Source of the DNA: Allosalinactinospora lopnorensis
GTDB taxonomy: Bacteria > Actinomycetota > Actinomycetes > Streptosporangiales > Streptosporangiaceae
Direction of reading: 5' to 3'
DNA length: 64,000 bases
Assembly: GCF_000981225.1 (NCBI RefSeq)
Contig: NZ_LAJC01000018.1
Coordinates: 1-64,000 of the forward strand
In this document: positions 1 to 7,198 of the stretch, in pieces
Numbering within the stretch: position 1 is the first letter of the stretch
How the letters are laid out: each line of letters opens with the position of its first letter
The notes under the pieces: generated by a model
Databases searched by the model: none
What the model saw: the letters and a program-made list of their open reading frames with translations, nothing else
What the model was told of the DNA's origin: nothing
Translations under genes and position numbers: made by a program

Positions 1-132
1 GGGGGAGCACCGAACGGGGCGTACCAGGGGTGCTTGCCCCGCCGGATCCGGACGGCGGAAGATTGTGGAAACGGCCGGCGCGCGGGCGAGGAGGACTCTA
101 CGATGACCCGTCGAAAGGGAGGAGGAGCGTCG

Positions 133-741
133 ATGCCCGCCACACTGGAGGATCGACCCGCGGCAGCGCCCCGGCACGGTGGACTGCGCGCGTGGGTCGA
201 GCATCTCGACGTCCCCGAAGGCTTCCGAGCGGAGATCATCAGGGGGACCATCGTGATGTCACCTGTGCCGTCGTTCAAGCACGGCGATATCGTCCATCAG
301 ATCCAGGAGCAGTTGTCGGGGCGTCTCGACAATCGGATCGCACGGCAGATGTACGCGGTCGCCTCGCCGCTGGATCCTGACGACTACAGTGTCCCCGATC
401 TGGCGATCGTGCCCGAAGAAGTGCGTCGCGAGGAAGGCTGGCTGGTACCCGCAGATGCCGTGGACCTCGTCGTCGAGGTGGTCTCCCCCACCAATGCGAC
501 CAATGACACCACTGTCAAGCCATTGGACTACGCAGAGTGGGGCATTCCGCAGTACCTGCTGGTCGACCCACGGACGGGCGCGATCCGGCTGCACTGGGAT
601 TCCGATGGACGCAAGTACCGCGCGCAGCAGAACATCGAGTTCGGCGAGCCCCTGACCCTGCAGGTTCCGCTCAAGGACATCGAGATCGACACCTCCGACT
701 TCCCCCGCTACGAGAAGGAGAAGGGAAGGAAGAAGCCCTGA
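133..741 (+). CDS. Uma2 family (DUF820) nuclease-like protein
   Basis: A 202-residue protein of the Uma2 family, which has a PD-(D/E)XK nuclease fold; its cellular job is unknown in most bacteria. Family marks visible are the VPDLAIVP segment (Asp of the PD pair), an acidic strand VDLVVEVVSP (Glu), a Lys in TVKPLDYAEWG, and the ending YLLVDP with a following beta-rich tail. ATG 133 was chosen because GGGAGGAGG lies 7 bases upstream; ATG 103, also with a GAGGAGG upstream, would add 10 residues. It converges on cbiO with only 3 bases between stop codons. Fold assignment is firm, activity is not shown. Confidence 0.85.
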   Translation: MPATLEDRPAAAPRHGGLRAWVEHLDVPEGFRAEIIRGTIVMSPVPSFKHGDIVHQIQEQLSGRLDNRIARQMYAVASPLDPDDYSVPDLAIVPEEVRREEGWLVPADAVDLVVEVVSPTNATNDTTVKPLDYAEWGIPQYLLVDPRTGAIRLHWDSDGRKYRAQQNIEFGEPLTLQVPLKDIEIDTSDFPRYEKEKGRKKP

Positions 742-744
742 CCC

Positions 745-1605
745 CTACTCACCGGTGATCTCGGCAACCTCCTCCGGGGTGGCCGGGTCCGGGGCGCCGT
801 CGGGCAGGAGGGCGGCCTTGCGCAGCGCGCGTCCTACCGCGGGCCCCCAGGCCGGGCGAAGCCGGGCCGCCGCCAGCAGCGACGGGTCGCCGAGGATCTC
901 CGGTACCGGCCCGACCCCGAGGAGCCCGCGGTCGAGCAGCAGGGCCCGGTCGGCCCAGCGGTAGGCCAGGTCGACGTCATGGGTCGACACCACGAGTGTG
1001 GTCCCCGCCGAACGCAGCCCCTCCAGAGTCTCCAGCAGCGACTCCACCCCGGCGGGGTCGAGCCCCGCGGTGGGTTCGTCCAGGATCAGCACCGACGGGC
1101 GCATCGCGACCGCCCCGGCCAGTACCACGCGTTTGCGCTGGCCGTAGGAGAGCAGGTGGGTCGGCTGGTCGGCGAGCGCGGTGATCCCGAGCGCCTCCAG
1201 CGCCCAGGCCACCCGTTCCCGCACCGCGCCGGTGTCCAGGCCCTGGTTCAGCGGGCCGAAGGAGACGTCCTGGGTGACGCTCGCGGAGAACAGCTGGTCG
1301 TCGGGGTCCTGGAAGACCAGCTGGACGCTGCGTCGCAGCTCTTCCAGGCCGCGCCGGTTCCACCGGACCTCCGCGCCGTCCAGGCGGACCGTTCCCGCCT
1401 GCGGGGCCAGGCTTCCGGACAGCAGCCGCAGCAGCGTCGTCTTCCCGCCGCCGTTGGGGCCGAGCACCGCCAGTACCTCCTCTCGCCGCACCTCCACGTC
1501 CAGCGCGTCGAAGACGGGCCCCGCCTCGGCCGCGTCGTAGCCGAAGCGGAGGCGGGACCCGGACAGGACGGCTGGGGCGTTACCAGTGGTGTCGGGTGGG
1601 GTCAA
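745..1605 (-). CDS. cbiO: Cobalt/nickel ECF transporter ATPase CbiO
   Basis: ATP-binding subunit of the CbiMNQO metal importer, 286 residues. Walker A GPNGGGKTT at residues 49-57, Q-loop FQDPDDQLF near 98-106, an LSYGQ signature (the usual CbiO variant of LSGGQ) near 152, Walker B VLILDEPTAGLD near 172-183 and the switch His in STHD near 209. The start is taken as TTG 1605, whose TTGA overlaps the cbiQ stop and which has GGAG 7 bases upstream; the frame stays open further upstream but there it lies inside cbiQ. Last gene of the minus-strand cbiM-N-Q-O operon. It couples ATP hydrolysis to transport through CbiQ on the cytoplasmic side of the membrane. Confidence 0.93.
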   Translation of the reverse strand: MTPPDTTGNAPAVLSGSRLRFGYDAAEAGPVFDALDVEVRREEVLAVLGPNGGGKTTLLRLLSGSLAPQAGTVRLDGAEVRWNRRGLEELRRSVQLVFQDPDDQLFSASVTQDVSFGPLNQGLDTGAVRERVAWALEALGITALADQPTHLLSYGQRKRVVLAGAVAMRPSVLILDEPTAGLDPAGVESLLETLEGLRSAGTTLVVSTHDVDLAYRWADRALLLDRGLLGVGPVPEILGDPSLLAAARLRPAWGPAVGRALRKAALLPDGAPDPATPEEVAEITGE

Positions 1606-2348
1606 AGCAGGACTCCGTAGCCGAGGGCCGTCGAGGCGACGAGGAGGGGCGGGGCCGCGGCCGCGAGCACCTGCCCCGCCCGGAGGGGGAGGGACTCGAC
1701 GAGGACCCTCAGATCGCCGGTGTAGCCGCGGCACTCCAGGCCGCGCTGCATTCGCCGCGCCCGGTCGTAGGACCGGATGAACAGGGTGGCGCCGAGAGCG
1801 CCCACCGAGCGGATCCACGCGCGCCGGGAGGTGTAGCCCAGCCGCCCCGCCTGCCCGAGCCCGATGCGGCGGGCGGTGTCGAGTGTGACGAACAGCATCC
1901 GGTAGATCAGCGCGATGATCTCGACCAGCGCGCTCGGCAGGCCGATCCGGGTCAGCCGGGGCAGCAGTTCGGCCAGCGGTGTGCTGAACGCGAACAGCAG
2001 TTGGCACAGCAGCGCCGCGGACGCCCGGCCGCAGATCTCCGCCGCCCGCTGCCAGCCGTCGGGATCCCAGGCCACGGCGCCGTCCGGACCGCCGACGCTG
2101 ACCAGCAGGGTGACCGCCCCGGTGAGGATGAAGCCCAGCGGCACCCACGCCGCGCGGGCGAACGCGCGCGGTGGGACCCCGGCCGGGCCGAATGCCGCCG
2201 CGAGGACCACGGCCGCGGTGAGGGCGGCCCCCGGCCAGGCCGGCAGGGCGAGCGCGCAGACCAGCAGTCCACCGCAGAAGATCCCCTTGACGGCGGGGTG
2301 CAGCCGCCGCCACGGGCTGCGGTAGGCCGCCGCGTCGATGGCGAGCAC
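1602..2348 (-). CDS. cbiQ: Cobalt/nickel ECF transporter transmembrane subunit CbiQ
   Basis: EcfT-type membrane subunit, 248 residues, that links CbiO to the CbiM/CbiN substrate module. Several hydrophobic segments are visible (about residues 22-60, 64-88, 108-128, 222-246), and the conserved cytoplasmic coupling region occurs in RRMQRGLECRGYTGD near residue 205. It starts with GTG 2348, 12 bases after the cbiN stop, and its own stop overlaps the TTG start of cbiO, implying translational coupling. Confidence 0.92.
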   Translation of the reverse strand: MLAIDAAAYRSPWRRLHPAVKGIFCGGLLVCALALPAWPGAALTAAVVLAAAFGPAGVPPRAFARAAWVPLGFILTGAVTLLVSVGGPDGAVAWDPDGWQRAAEICGRASAALLCQLLFAFSTPLAELLPRLTRIGLPSALVEIIALIYRMLFVTLDTARRIGLGQAGRLGYTSRRAWIRSVGALGATLFIRSYDRARRMQRGLECRGYTGDLRVLVESLPLRAGQVLAAAAPPLLVASTALGYGVLL

Positions 2349-2360
2349 GACCCCGGCCTG

Positions 2361-2792
2361 TCAGCGCTCTGCGGTTCCCGGGTCGTCCCGGGAGTCGTGC
2401 GCGGCCGAGTCGCCGTGGGCGCCGCTCGCCGCCGCGCTTTCGCGCTGCAGACGGCTGCGGGTGCGCGCGGCGCCGAAGAAGTAGCCGATGACACCCGCGC
2501 CGATGGCCGCCTGCAGGGCGAACAGCGCCGACTCGATCTCACCTGAAGGGGCCTCGTAGATCGGGTCCCACCACGGCTCGTAGTCCGGAGCGACCACCTC
2601 GATCGTCTCCTCGGCCTGGCCGTCGGCTCCCGAGAACGGTTCCGCCATGTGGTCCGCGGCGCCGATCGCCAGCGGCAGCACGGCGATGGCCGCGATAACG
2701 GCGACGATGGTCCAGGTGACCCAGGCCCGGGGCGTGGGGCCGGTCTGCTGCGGGATGATCCCCCCGCCGGACTGCTCCTGTGCGCGTGTCAT
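2361..2792 (-). CDS. cbiN: Cobalt/nickel ECF transporter accessory subunit CbiN
   Basis: CbiN, 143 residues, small membrane partner that delivers metal to or loads CbiM. It has the expected two helices (about residues 24-46 and 86-106) joined by an extracytoplasmic acidic and aromatic loop with the segment APDYEPWWDPIYEAPSGEIES, typical of the family. The protein is longer than the usual roughly 100 residues because of a hydrophilic tail after the second helix. It starts 3 bases after the cbiM stop and is followed 12 bases later by cbiQ, so it belongs to the same transcript. Confidence 0.9.
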   Translation of the reverse strand: MTRAQEQSGGGIIPQQTGPTPRAWVTWTIVAVIAAIAVLPLAIGAADHMAEPFSGADGQAEETIEVVAPDYEPWWDPIYEAPSGEIESALFALQAAIGAGVIGYFFGAARTRSRLQRESAAASGAHGDSAAHDSRDDPGTAER

Positions 2793-2795
2793 CGC

Positions 2796-3515
2796 TCACA
2801 CCGCCTTTCCGTCGGCCGGCTCGGTGGCCGCCGCGTCCGCGCGCAGTATCCCCAGGCGCAGCAGATCGCTGCGGCTCGCGGTGATCAGCAGCCGGACGAT
2901 GACCACTGTGATCAGCCCTTCGATGATCGCCAGTGGGATCTGGGTCACCGAGAAGACGGCGCCGAACTTCGCGAACGCGCCGGGAACACCGCTCTGCGCG
3001 TCGGGAAAGGCCAGGGCGAGCTGCAGGCTGGTCACCGTGTACGTGCCCAGGCTGGCCAGTGAGGCGCCGCAGAACACGGCCAGCCCCAGCGAGGTCGTTT
3101 CGGGCAGCGCGCCGGTGAGGGCGCGGACCAGCCGGTAGACGCCGTAGGCGACCCACGGGCCCACGACCGCCATCGAGAAGACGTTGGCGCCGAGCGTGGT
3201 CAGGCCGCCGTGCGCCAGTAACAGGGCTTGGAATAACAGGGTGATCGTGCCGAGGGCCGCCATGACGGGCGGCCGGAACAGGATCGCCCCGAGGCCCACG
3301 CCGGTGGGGTGGGAGCAGCTGCCCGTCACCGACGGGATCTTCAGCGCCGACAGCACGAAGCAGAACGCCCCGGACGCTCCGAGCAGCAGTTTCGCGTCGG
3401 GATTGGCTCGGACGGCCTGTGTCAGGGAGCGGACGCCGTGGATGACGAAGGGGGCGGCAGCGGCGGTCCAGGCGGCCGCGTGCGCAGGGGGAAGGAAACC
3501 CTCGGCGATATGCAT
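2796..3515 (-). CDS. cbiM: Cobalt/nickel ECF transporter substrate-binding subunit CbiM
   Basis: Substrate-specific membrane subunit (S component), 239 residues. The N-terminus [10 protein letters not shown] matches the CbiM/NikM family, where the amino group of Met1 and His2 help bind Co2+ or Ni2+; the [13 protein letters not shown] segment near residue 65 carries another conserved metal-site His. About seven hydrophobic segments follow. It is first in the cbiMNQO operon, directly behind the cobalamin riboswitch, which argues for cobalt, while a Nur-like operator in the promoter argues that nickel also matters. Sequence alone does not separate CbiM from NikM firmly. Confidence 0.92.
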   Translation of the reverse strand: MHIAEGFLPPAHAAAWTAAAAPFVIHGVRSLTQAVRANPDAKLLLGASGAFCFVLSALKIPSVTGSCSHPTGVGLGAILFRPPVMAALGTITLLFQALLLAHGGLTTLGANVFSMAVVGPWVAYGVYRLVRALTGALPETTSLGLAVFCGASLASLGTYTVTSLQLALAFPDAQSGVPGAFAKFGAVFSVTQIPLAIIEGLITVVIVRLLITASRSDLLRLGILRADAAATEPADGKAV

Positions 3516-3552
3516 GAGTGGGGGACCAACTCTCCAGCACCTCGTGGACGGT

Positions 3553-3755
3553 CGTCGTGTGCCGTGGCCGGTCTCCTGGCTTGCGGGTCTTCGCCCTGAC
3601 GCCTGCCTTCCCAGGGGCCGTCCGGGTGGACGCCTCCCCAGTGGCGTTGCCGCCGACCGCTGCCGTGCGGTAGCGGTAGACGGGGCGCCGGGCTACCCGT
3701 TCACAGTGGCGAGGGCCGCGCCGGTTTCGCGCCGGACTTCCCGATCACCACGGCT
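3553..3755 (-). promoter_or_regulatory. Cobalamin (adenosylcobalamin) riboswitch
   Basis: On the minus strand the leader of cbiM contains the B12 box GCAAGCCAGGAGACCGGCC (about 3563-3584), upstream GCCACTGGGGAGGC (about 3632-3646) with its partner CCCTGGGAAGGC (about 3608-3621), and the 5' elements GGGAAGTCCGG...ACCGG...GCCACTGTGA (about 3707-3742). These are the conserved core pieces of the cobalamin riboswitch in the right order. In this family, binding of the cofactor lowers expression, so the cbiMNQO transporter should be shut down when B12 is plentiful. Confidence 0.95.
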
Positions 3756-3760
3756 CTATG

Positions 3761-3789
3761 ACGGTACGTCCGATGCAAGTCATTTGCAA
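3761..3789 (-). promoter_or_regulatory. Putative promoter of the cbiMNQO operon
   Basis: Reading the minus strand, TTGCAA (3784-3789) is followed after exactly 17 bases by TACCGT (3761-3766), a plausible -35/-10 pair, and the riboswitch begins within about 10 bases of the -10. The -35 hexamer forms half of the Nur-like palindrome listed separately. Inferred from sequence only. Confidence 0.5.
3773..3789. promoter_or_regulatory. Nur-box-like operator over the cbiMNQO promoter
   Basis: The sequence ATGCAA-GTCAT-TTGCAA matches the published Streptomyces Nur box (tTGCaa-N5-ttGCAA) at 11 of 12 specified positions. Nur is a nickel-responsive Fur-family repressor. The site covers the predicted -35 element of the cbiM promoter, where a bound repressor would block RNA polymerase. 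The regulator gene itself is not in the window. Confidence 0.55.
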
Positions 3790-3943
3790 TAGTGGGCATA
3801 GTTCGAGGTCGGGAATGTACAGACGAGGGTGGGCAACGCCGCCCCACCCCCCTCGGCTCCCCGGGTGGGGCATGTACGCTGATCGGGCTCGTCGAACAAT
3901 GGCGGACCGAGCCGCGCGGACGGTACGCGGGAGGGAGGCAGGC

Positions 3944-4162
3944 GTGTCCTGGCCCGTTGGGGCGGCACCGGTCGCCGTGACAGCGGCGTGCACGGGGTGC
4001 GGAGCCTGCCTGCTCACCTGTCCCGAGCACGCGATCAGGCCGCACGGCCGCCCGCTCGACATCCTCGTCGAGCTGTGCACGGGATGCCTGGAATGCCTGG
4101 AAGTCTGCCCCGCGGACGCCATCGTCATGGTCGACGACCGGGGCACACCGGGCACGCGCTGA
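3944..4162 (+). CDS. Small 2[4Fe-4S] ferredoxin
   Basis: A 72-residue ferredoxin with two CxxCxxCxxxCP clusters, CTGCGACLLTCP (residues 16-27) and CTGCLECLEVCP (47-58), each expected to hold a [4Fe-4S] centre. GTG 3944 is chosen because GGGAGGGAGG sits just before it; the frame is open further upstream but without coding character. It opens the plus-strand cobalamin block, 73 bases before cobH, so it may donate electrons to a corrin-ring enzyme or to cobalt reduction; that role is inference from position. Confidence 0.85.
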   Translation: MSWPVGAAPVAVTAACTGCGACLLTCPEHAIRPHGRPLDILVELCTGCLECLEVCPADAIVMVDDRGTPGTR

Positions 4163-4235
4163 TGGGAGCGCGCCCGCGGGCGACGTCCGAGAGGGCCCAT
4201 TGGCCGCACCAGGGGAGAACAGGGGGGATACGCAC

Positions 4236-4835
4236 GTGAACCGCCAGGTCCATCCGATCGAGGTGGAGTCGTACCGCATTCTGCGCTCACGCGTCGACCT
4301 CTCCCACATGCCCCCTGTGAGCCGGGCCGTCGCCGAGCGCGTCGTCCACGCCAGCGCGGACCTGGAGTACGTCGACGACTTGGTCATCGACGACGACGCC
4401 GTGGCCAAGGCCGCTGAGCTGCTGGCCGGAGGCGCTCCCGTCGTCGCCGACGTCGCCATGGTCGCCTCCGGAATCACCGGACGCGACTGCGTCTGCCACA
4501 TCGGGGACCAGCTCTCTGCCCGGCTGGCCCGGACCGCCGGCATCACCCGTTCCGCCGCCGCGATCCGCACGGCCCACTCCGAGGTCGGCCCCGGTGCGGT
4601 CTGGGTGGTCGGCTGCGCGCCGACAGCGTTGCAGGAGATCATCACCCGCAGGGTCGACCCGGCGCTGGTCATCGGTCTGCCCGTGGGGTTCGTGGGTGCC
4701 GCCGAATCCAAGGAGGCTCTGCGGGCCAGTGGGTTGCCCCAGGTCAGCAACGTCTCGGAGAAGGGCGGGTCCGCCGTGGCCGCGGCGGCGCTGAACGCCC
4801 TCCTCTACGGCCCGACCGAAGTCCCCGAACCGTGA
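4236..4835 (+). CDS. cobH: Precorrin-8X methylmutase (CobH/CbiC)
   Basis: Moves a methyl group from C11 to C12 of the corrin ring (precorrin-8X to hydrogenobyrinate, or the cobalt counterpart) in cobalamin synthesis. The 199-residue protein has the family's catalytic-His segment ERVVHASADLEYVDD near residue 35, DVAMVASGI near 75, and AAIRTAHSEV and VIGLPVGFVGAAESKE in the core. GTG 4236 is preferred because a G-rich ribosome site (AGGGGGGA) precedes it at suitable distance; TTG 4200 would add 12 residues. It lies between the ferredoxin and cbiX genes. Confidence 0.93.
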   Translation: MNRQVHPIEVESYRILRSRVDLSHMPPVSRAVAERVVHASADLEYVDDLVIDDDAVAKAAELLAGGAPVVADVAMVASGITGRDCVCHIGDQLSARLARTAGITRSAAAIRTAHSEVGPGAVWVVGCAPTALQEIITRRVDPALVIGLPVGFVGAAESKEALRASGLPQVSNVSEKGGSAVAAAALNALLYGPTEVPEP

Positions 4836-4899
4836 GGAGCGACCATCCTCCCCCTCGCTCCGGAGCGCCCGCGTTGAACCACACCCTGAAAGGACTGGG

Positions 4900-5806
4900 A
4901 TGAAACCCCCGCTTCTGCTGGTCGGACATGGAACCCGCGACGAGAAGGGCGTCGCCGACTTCATGTCGTTCGTCGGACGCCTGGAGCGCCGGTTCGACGA
5001 CCGCGAAGTCGCCGGAGGTTCATCGAGCTGTCGCCGCCCCCGCTGACCGACGCCGTCGGCGAGCTGCACGGGAAGGGGCACAGGCGCCTGGTGGCGGTAC
5101 CGATGATGCTGGTCGCGGCGGGGCACGCCAAGGGGGACATCCCGGGCGCCTGGCACGGGAGAAGGAGCGCTACGAGGGGTTCGGCTACGCCTACGGCCGT
5201 CCGCTCGGCCCGCACCCCACGATGCTCCGGCTGCTCGCCGAGCGTCTGGACGGCGTGCTGGACGCCCCCGCCGAGGAGCTGTCCGAGCAGGGGGACACCG
5301 CGGTCCTGCTGGTCGGGCGCGGCTCCACCGATCCCGACGCCAACGCCGAAGTGTGCAAGGCCGCCCGGCTGCTGCAGGAGGGCCACGCCAGGAAACGCGG
5401 AATCGCGTTCGTGGAGGCGGCGTTCATTTCGCTGGCCTGGCCGGGGGTGCCGGAAGGGCTTGAGCGTGTCCGCCGTCTCGGAGCGCGCCGGATCGTGGTG
5501 CTGCCCTACTTCCTCTTCTCCGGCGTGCTGCCGGATCGGGTGGTGGACCAGTCCATGTCGTTCGCCGCCGAGCACGGTGAGCTGGACGTCCGCTGCGCCC
5601 CGGTGATCGGCGACTGCGACGGCCTCGCCGACGTGATCGGCGAACGCTACGAGGAGGCCCTGGCCGGCGACATCCGGATGAACTGCGACACCTGCGTCTA
5701 CCGTATCGCCATGCCCGGATTCGAGGACAAGGTCGGGGCGCCCCAGACCCCGCATCACCATCCTGATGACCCGACGCACGGGCACGGCCACGGGCACGGG
5801 CATTGA
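4900..5806 (+). CDS. cbiX: Sirohydrochlorin chelatase CbiX-type, broken by two frameshifts
   Basis: Inserts Co2+ (or another metal) into sirohydrochlorin. The full product would be 302 residues: the N-terminus has LLVGHGTRDEKG with the metal-binding His at residue 10, a middle part has VAVPMMLVAAGHAKGDIPGA, and a second half begins LLVGRGSTDPDAN, matching the long two-repeat class. Two breaks, near 5023-5029 (GGAGG before TTCATCGAG) and near 5150-5154 (GGCGCC before TGGCACGG), each look like one missing base. The C-terminus is His-rich (HHHP, then HGHGHGHGH), a probable metal store. Likely a real gene with sequencing deletions; less likely a pseudogene. Confidence 0.85.
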
Positions 5807-5912
5807 CGGGCCCGACGCGGATCGCCTCCTCGGCGGAGAGCTAGGGTGCGACGGCGGGCAACAGGCGGACGAATGCCGTTGCGGACGGACTGTGTACAAG
5901 AGGAGCTACTCG

Positions 5913-6974
5913 ATGCTGGCGGACACGCATGGCCCCGCGCCGGGCGTGTCGTCCCAGGACAGTGGGATCGATCTGCGCCACCACGGTGACGCCGAGACCG
6001 GTCCCGGCCTGCTGGACTTCGCGGTGAACGTGCGAACGGGGACTCCGCCCCAATGGCTGGCGGAGCGGATCTCCGCATCCGTCGCCGATCTCGCGGCCTA
6101 CCCGGATCCGGCCCCCGCGCGCCGCGCTGTCGCCCGCAGGCACCGGTGCGATCCGGCCGGCGTCCTGCTCACCGCCGGTGCGGCGGAAGCGTTCGTGCTC
6201 CTGGCGCGGGTGCTGCGGCCGCGTCGGGCGGTCGTGCTCCATCCGCAGTTCACCGAGCCCGAGGCCGCACTGCGCGCCGCCGGGCACACTGTGGAGCGGG
6301 TGATCGAGCAGGGCGGATTCGCGCTCGACCCCTCTTCGGTCCCCCCGGACGCCGACCTGGTGATGGTGGGCAACCCCACCAACCCCACATCACTCCTGCA
6401 CCCGGCGGACACCCTGGCCCGGCTGGCGCGTCCCGGCCGGATCCTGGTCGTCGACGAGGCGTTCGCCGACTGCGTCCCCGGTGAACCGGAGTCCGTCGCC
6501 GGGCGCACCGACCTCCCCGGTCTCGTCGTCCTGCGCAGTCTTACCAAGACCTGGGGGCTGGCGGGGCTGCGGGCGGGGTACCTGCTGGCCCCTCCGGACC
6601 TGGTCGCCCGCCTCGGGCGGGCGCAACCCCTGTGGTCGGTCTCGACGCCGGCGCTCGTGGCCACCGAGGCGTGCTGCGCGCCGGAGGCGGTCGCCGAAGC
6701 CGACACCTGGGCGCGCGACCTGTGCGTGGAACGCGCCGCCTTCGCCGACGCGCTGCGCGAGGCCGGGGCGGACGTGCTCCCCGGAGCGGCGGCCTCGTTC
6801 CTCCTCGTCAAGGTGGTGGAGGGAGAACGGATCCGGATCGGGCTGCGGGAACACGGGATCGCCGTCCGGCGCTGCGATACGTTTCCCGGTCTCGGACCCG
6901 ACTGGTTACGTGTAGCGGTCCGGGACAGCGAGAGCAATAGGCGGATGACCCTGGCTCTGGCACAGTTGCTCTGA
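5913..6974 (+). CDS. cobC: PLP-dependent aminotransferase-fold protein, CobC/CobD-like (Rv2231c type)
   Basis: A 353-residue fold-type I PLP enzyme. The PLP-binding lysine lies in SLTKTWGLAGLRAGY (about residue 212) and a conserved Asn/Asp pair in VGNPTNPTS and VVDEAFAD. Its place in a cobalamin cluster and its similarity to the Rv2231c/CobC group point to a role in making or attaching the aminopropanol linker (threonine-phosphate decarboxylase-like), though the reaction is not proven by sequence. ATG 5913 has AGAGGAG 6 bases before it; an open frame continues upstream but overlaps cbiX. Confidence 0.85.
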   Translation: MLADTHGPAPGVSSQDSGIDLRHHGDAETGPGLLDFAVNVRTGTPPQWLAERISASVADLAAYPDPAPARRAVARRHRCDPAGVLLTAGAAEAFVLLARVLRPRRAVVLHPQFTEPEAALRAAGHTVERVIEQGGFALDPSSVPPDADLVMVGNPTNPTSLLHPADTLARLARPGRILVVDEAFADCVPGEPESVAGRTDLPGLVVLRSLTKTWGLAGLRAGYLLAPPDLVARLGRAQPLWSVSTPALVATEACCAPEAVAEADTWARDLCVERAAFADALREAGADVLPGAAASFLLVKVVEGERIRIGLREHGIAVRRCDTFPGLGPDWLRVAVRDSESNRRMTLALAQLL

Positions 6975-7198
6975 ACCGGTTCGGGCGCTCGTTCGTTTGT
7001 GCCTGGTAAAGACGATTGGAGAGGGGATTGAGAAGGGGGCGAGGCGCGGGGCCGGATCCGGCGCCTGCTGAGCGGCCTTTCGGCCGAGGGGGAAGGTTAT
7101 GTGGACACCAACGACGCCAGGGCGCGGGGCGGCACCGCTACCCCGCGGGACCGCGGCACGGACCGGTCGGTGGCCGGGCATGATGCTGGAGGTCTCCG

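Noticed and set aside
4900-5806. Programmed frameshifting or pseudogenisation of cbiX
   Set aside because: No slippery motif or stimulatory structure was seen, and the same one-base pattern recurs in eight other unrelated genes, so sequencing error is more likely.
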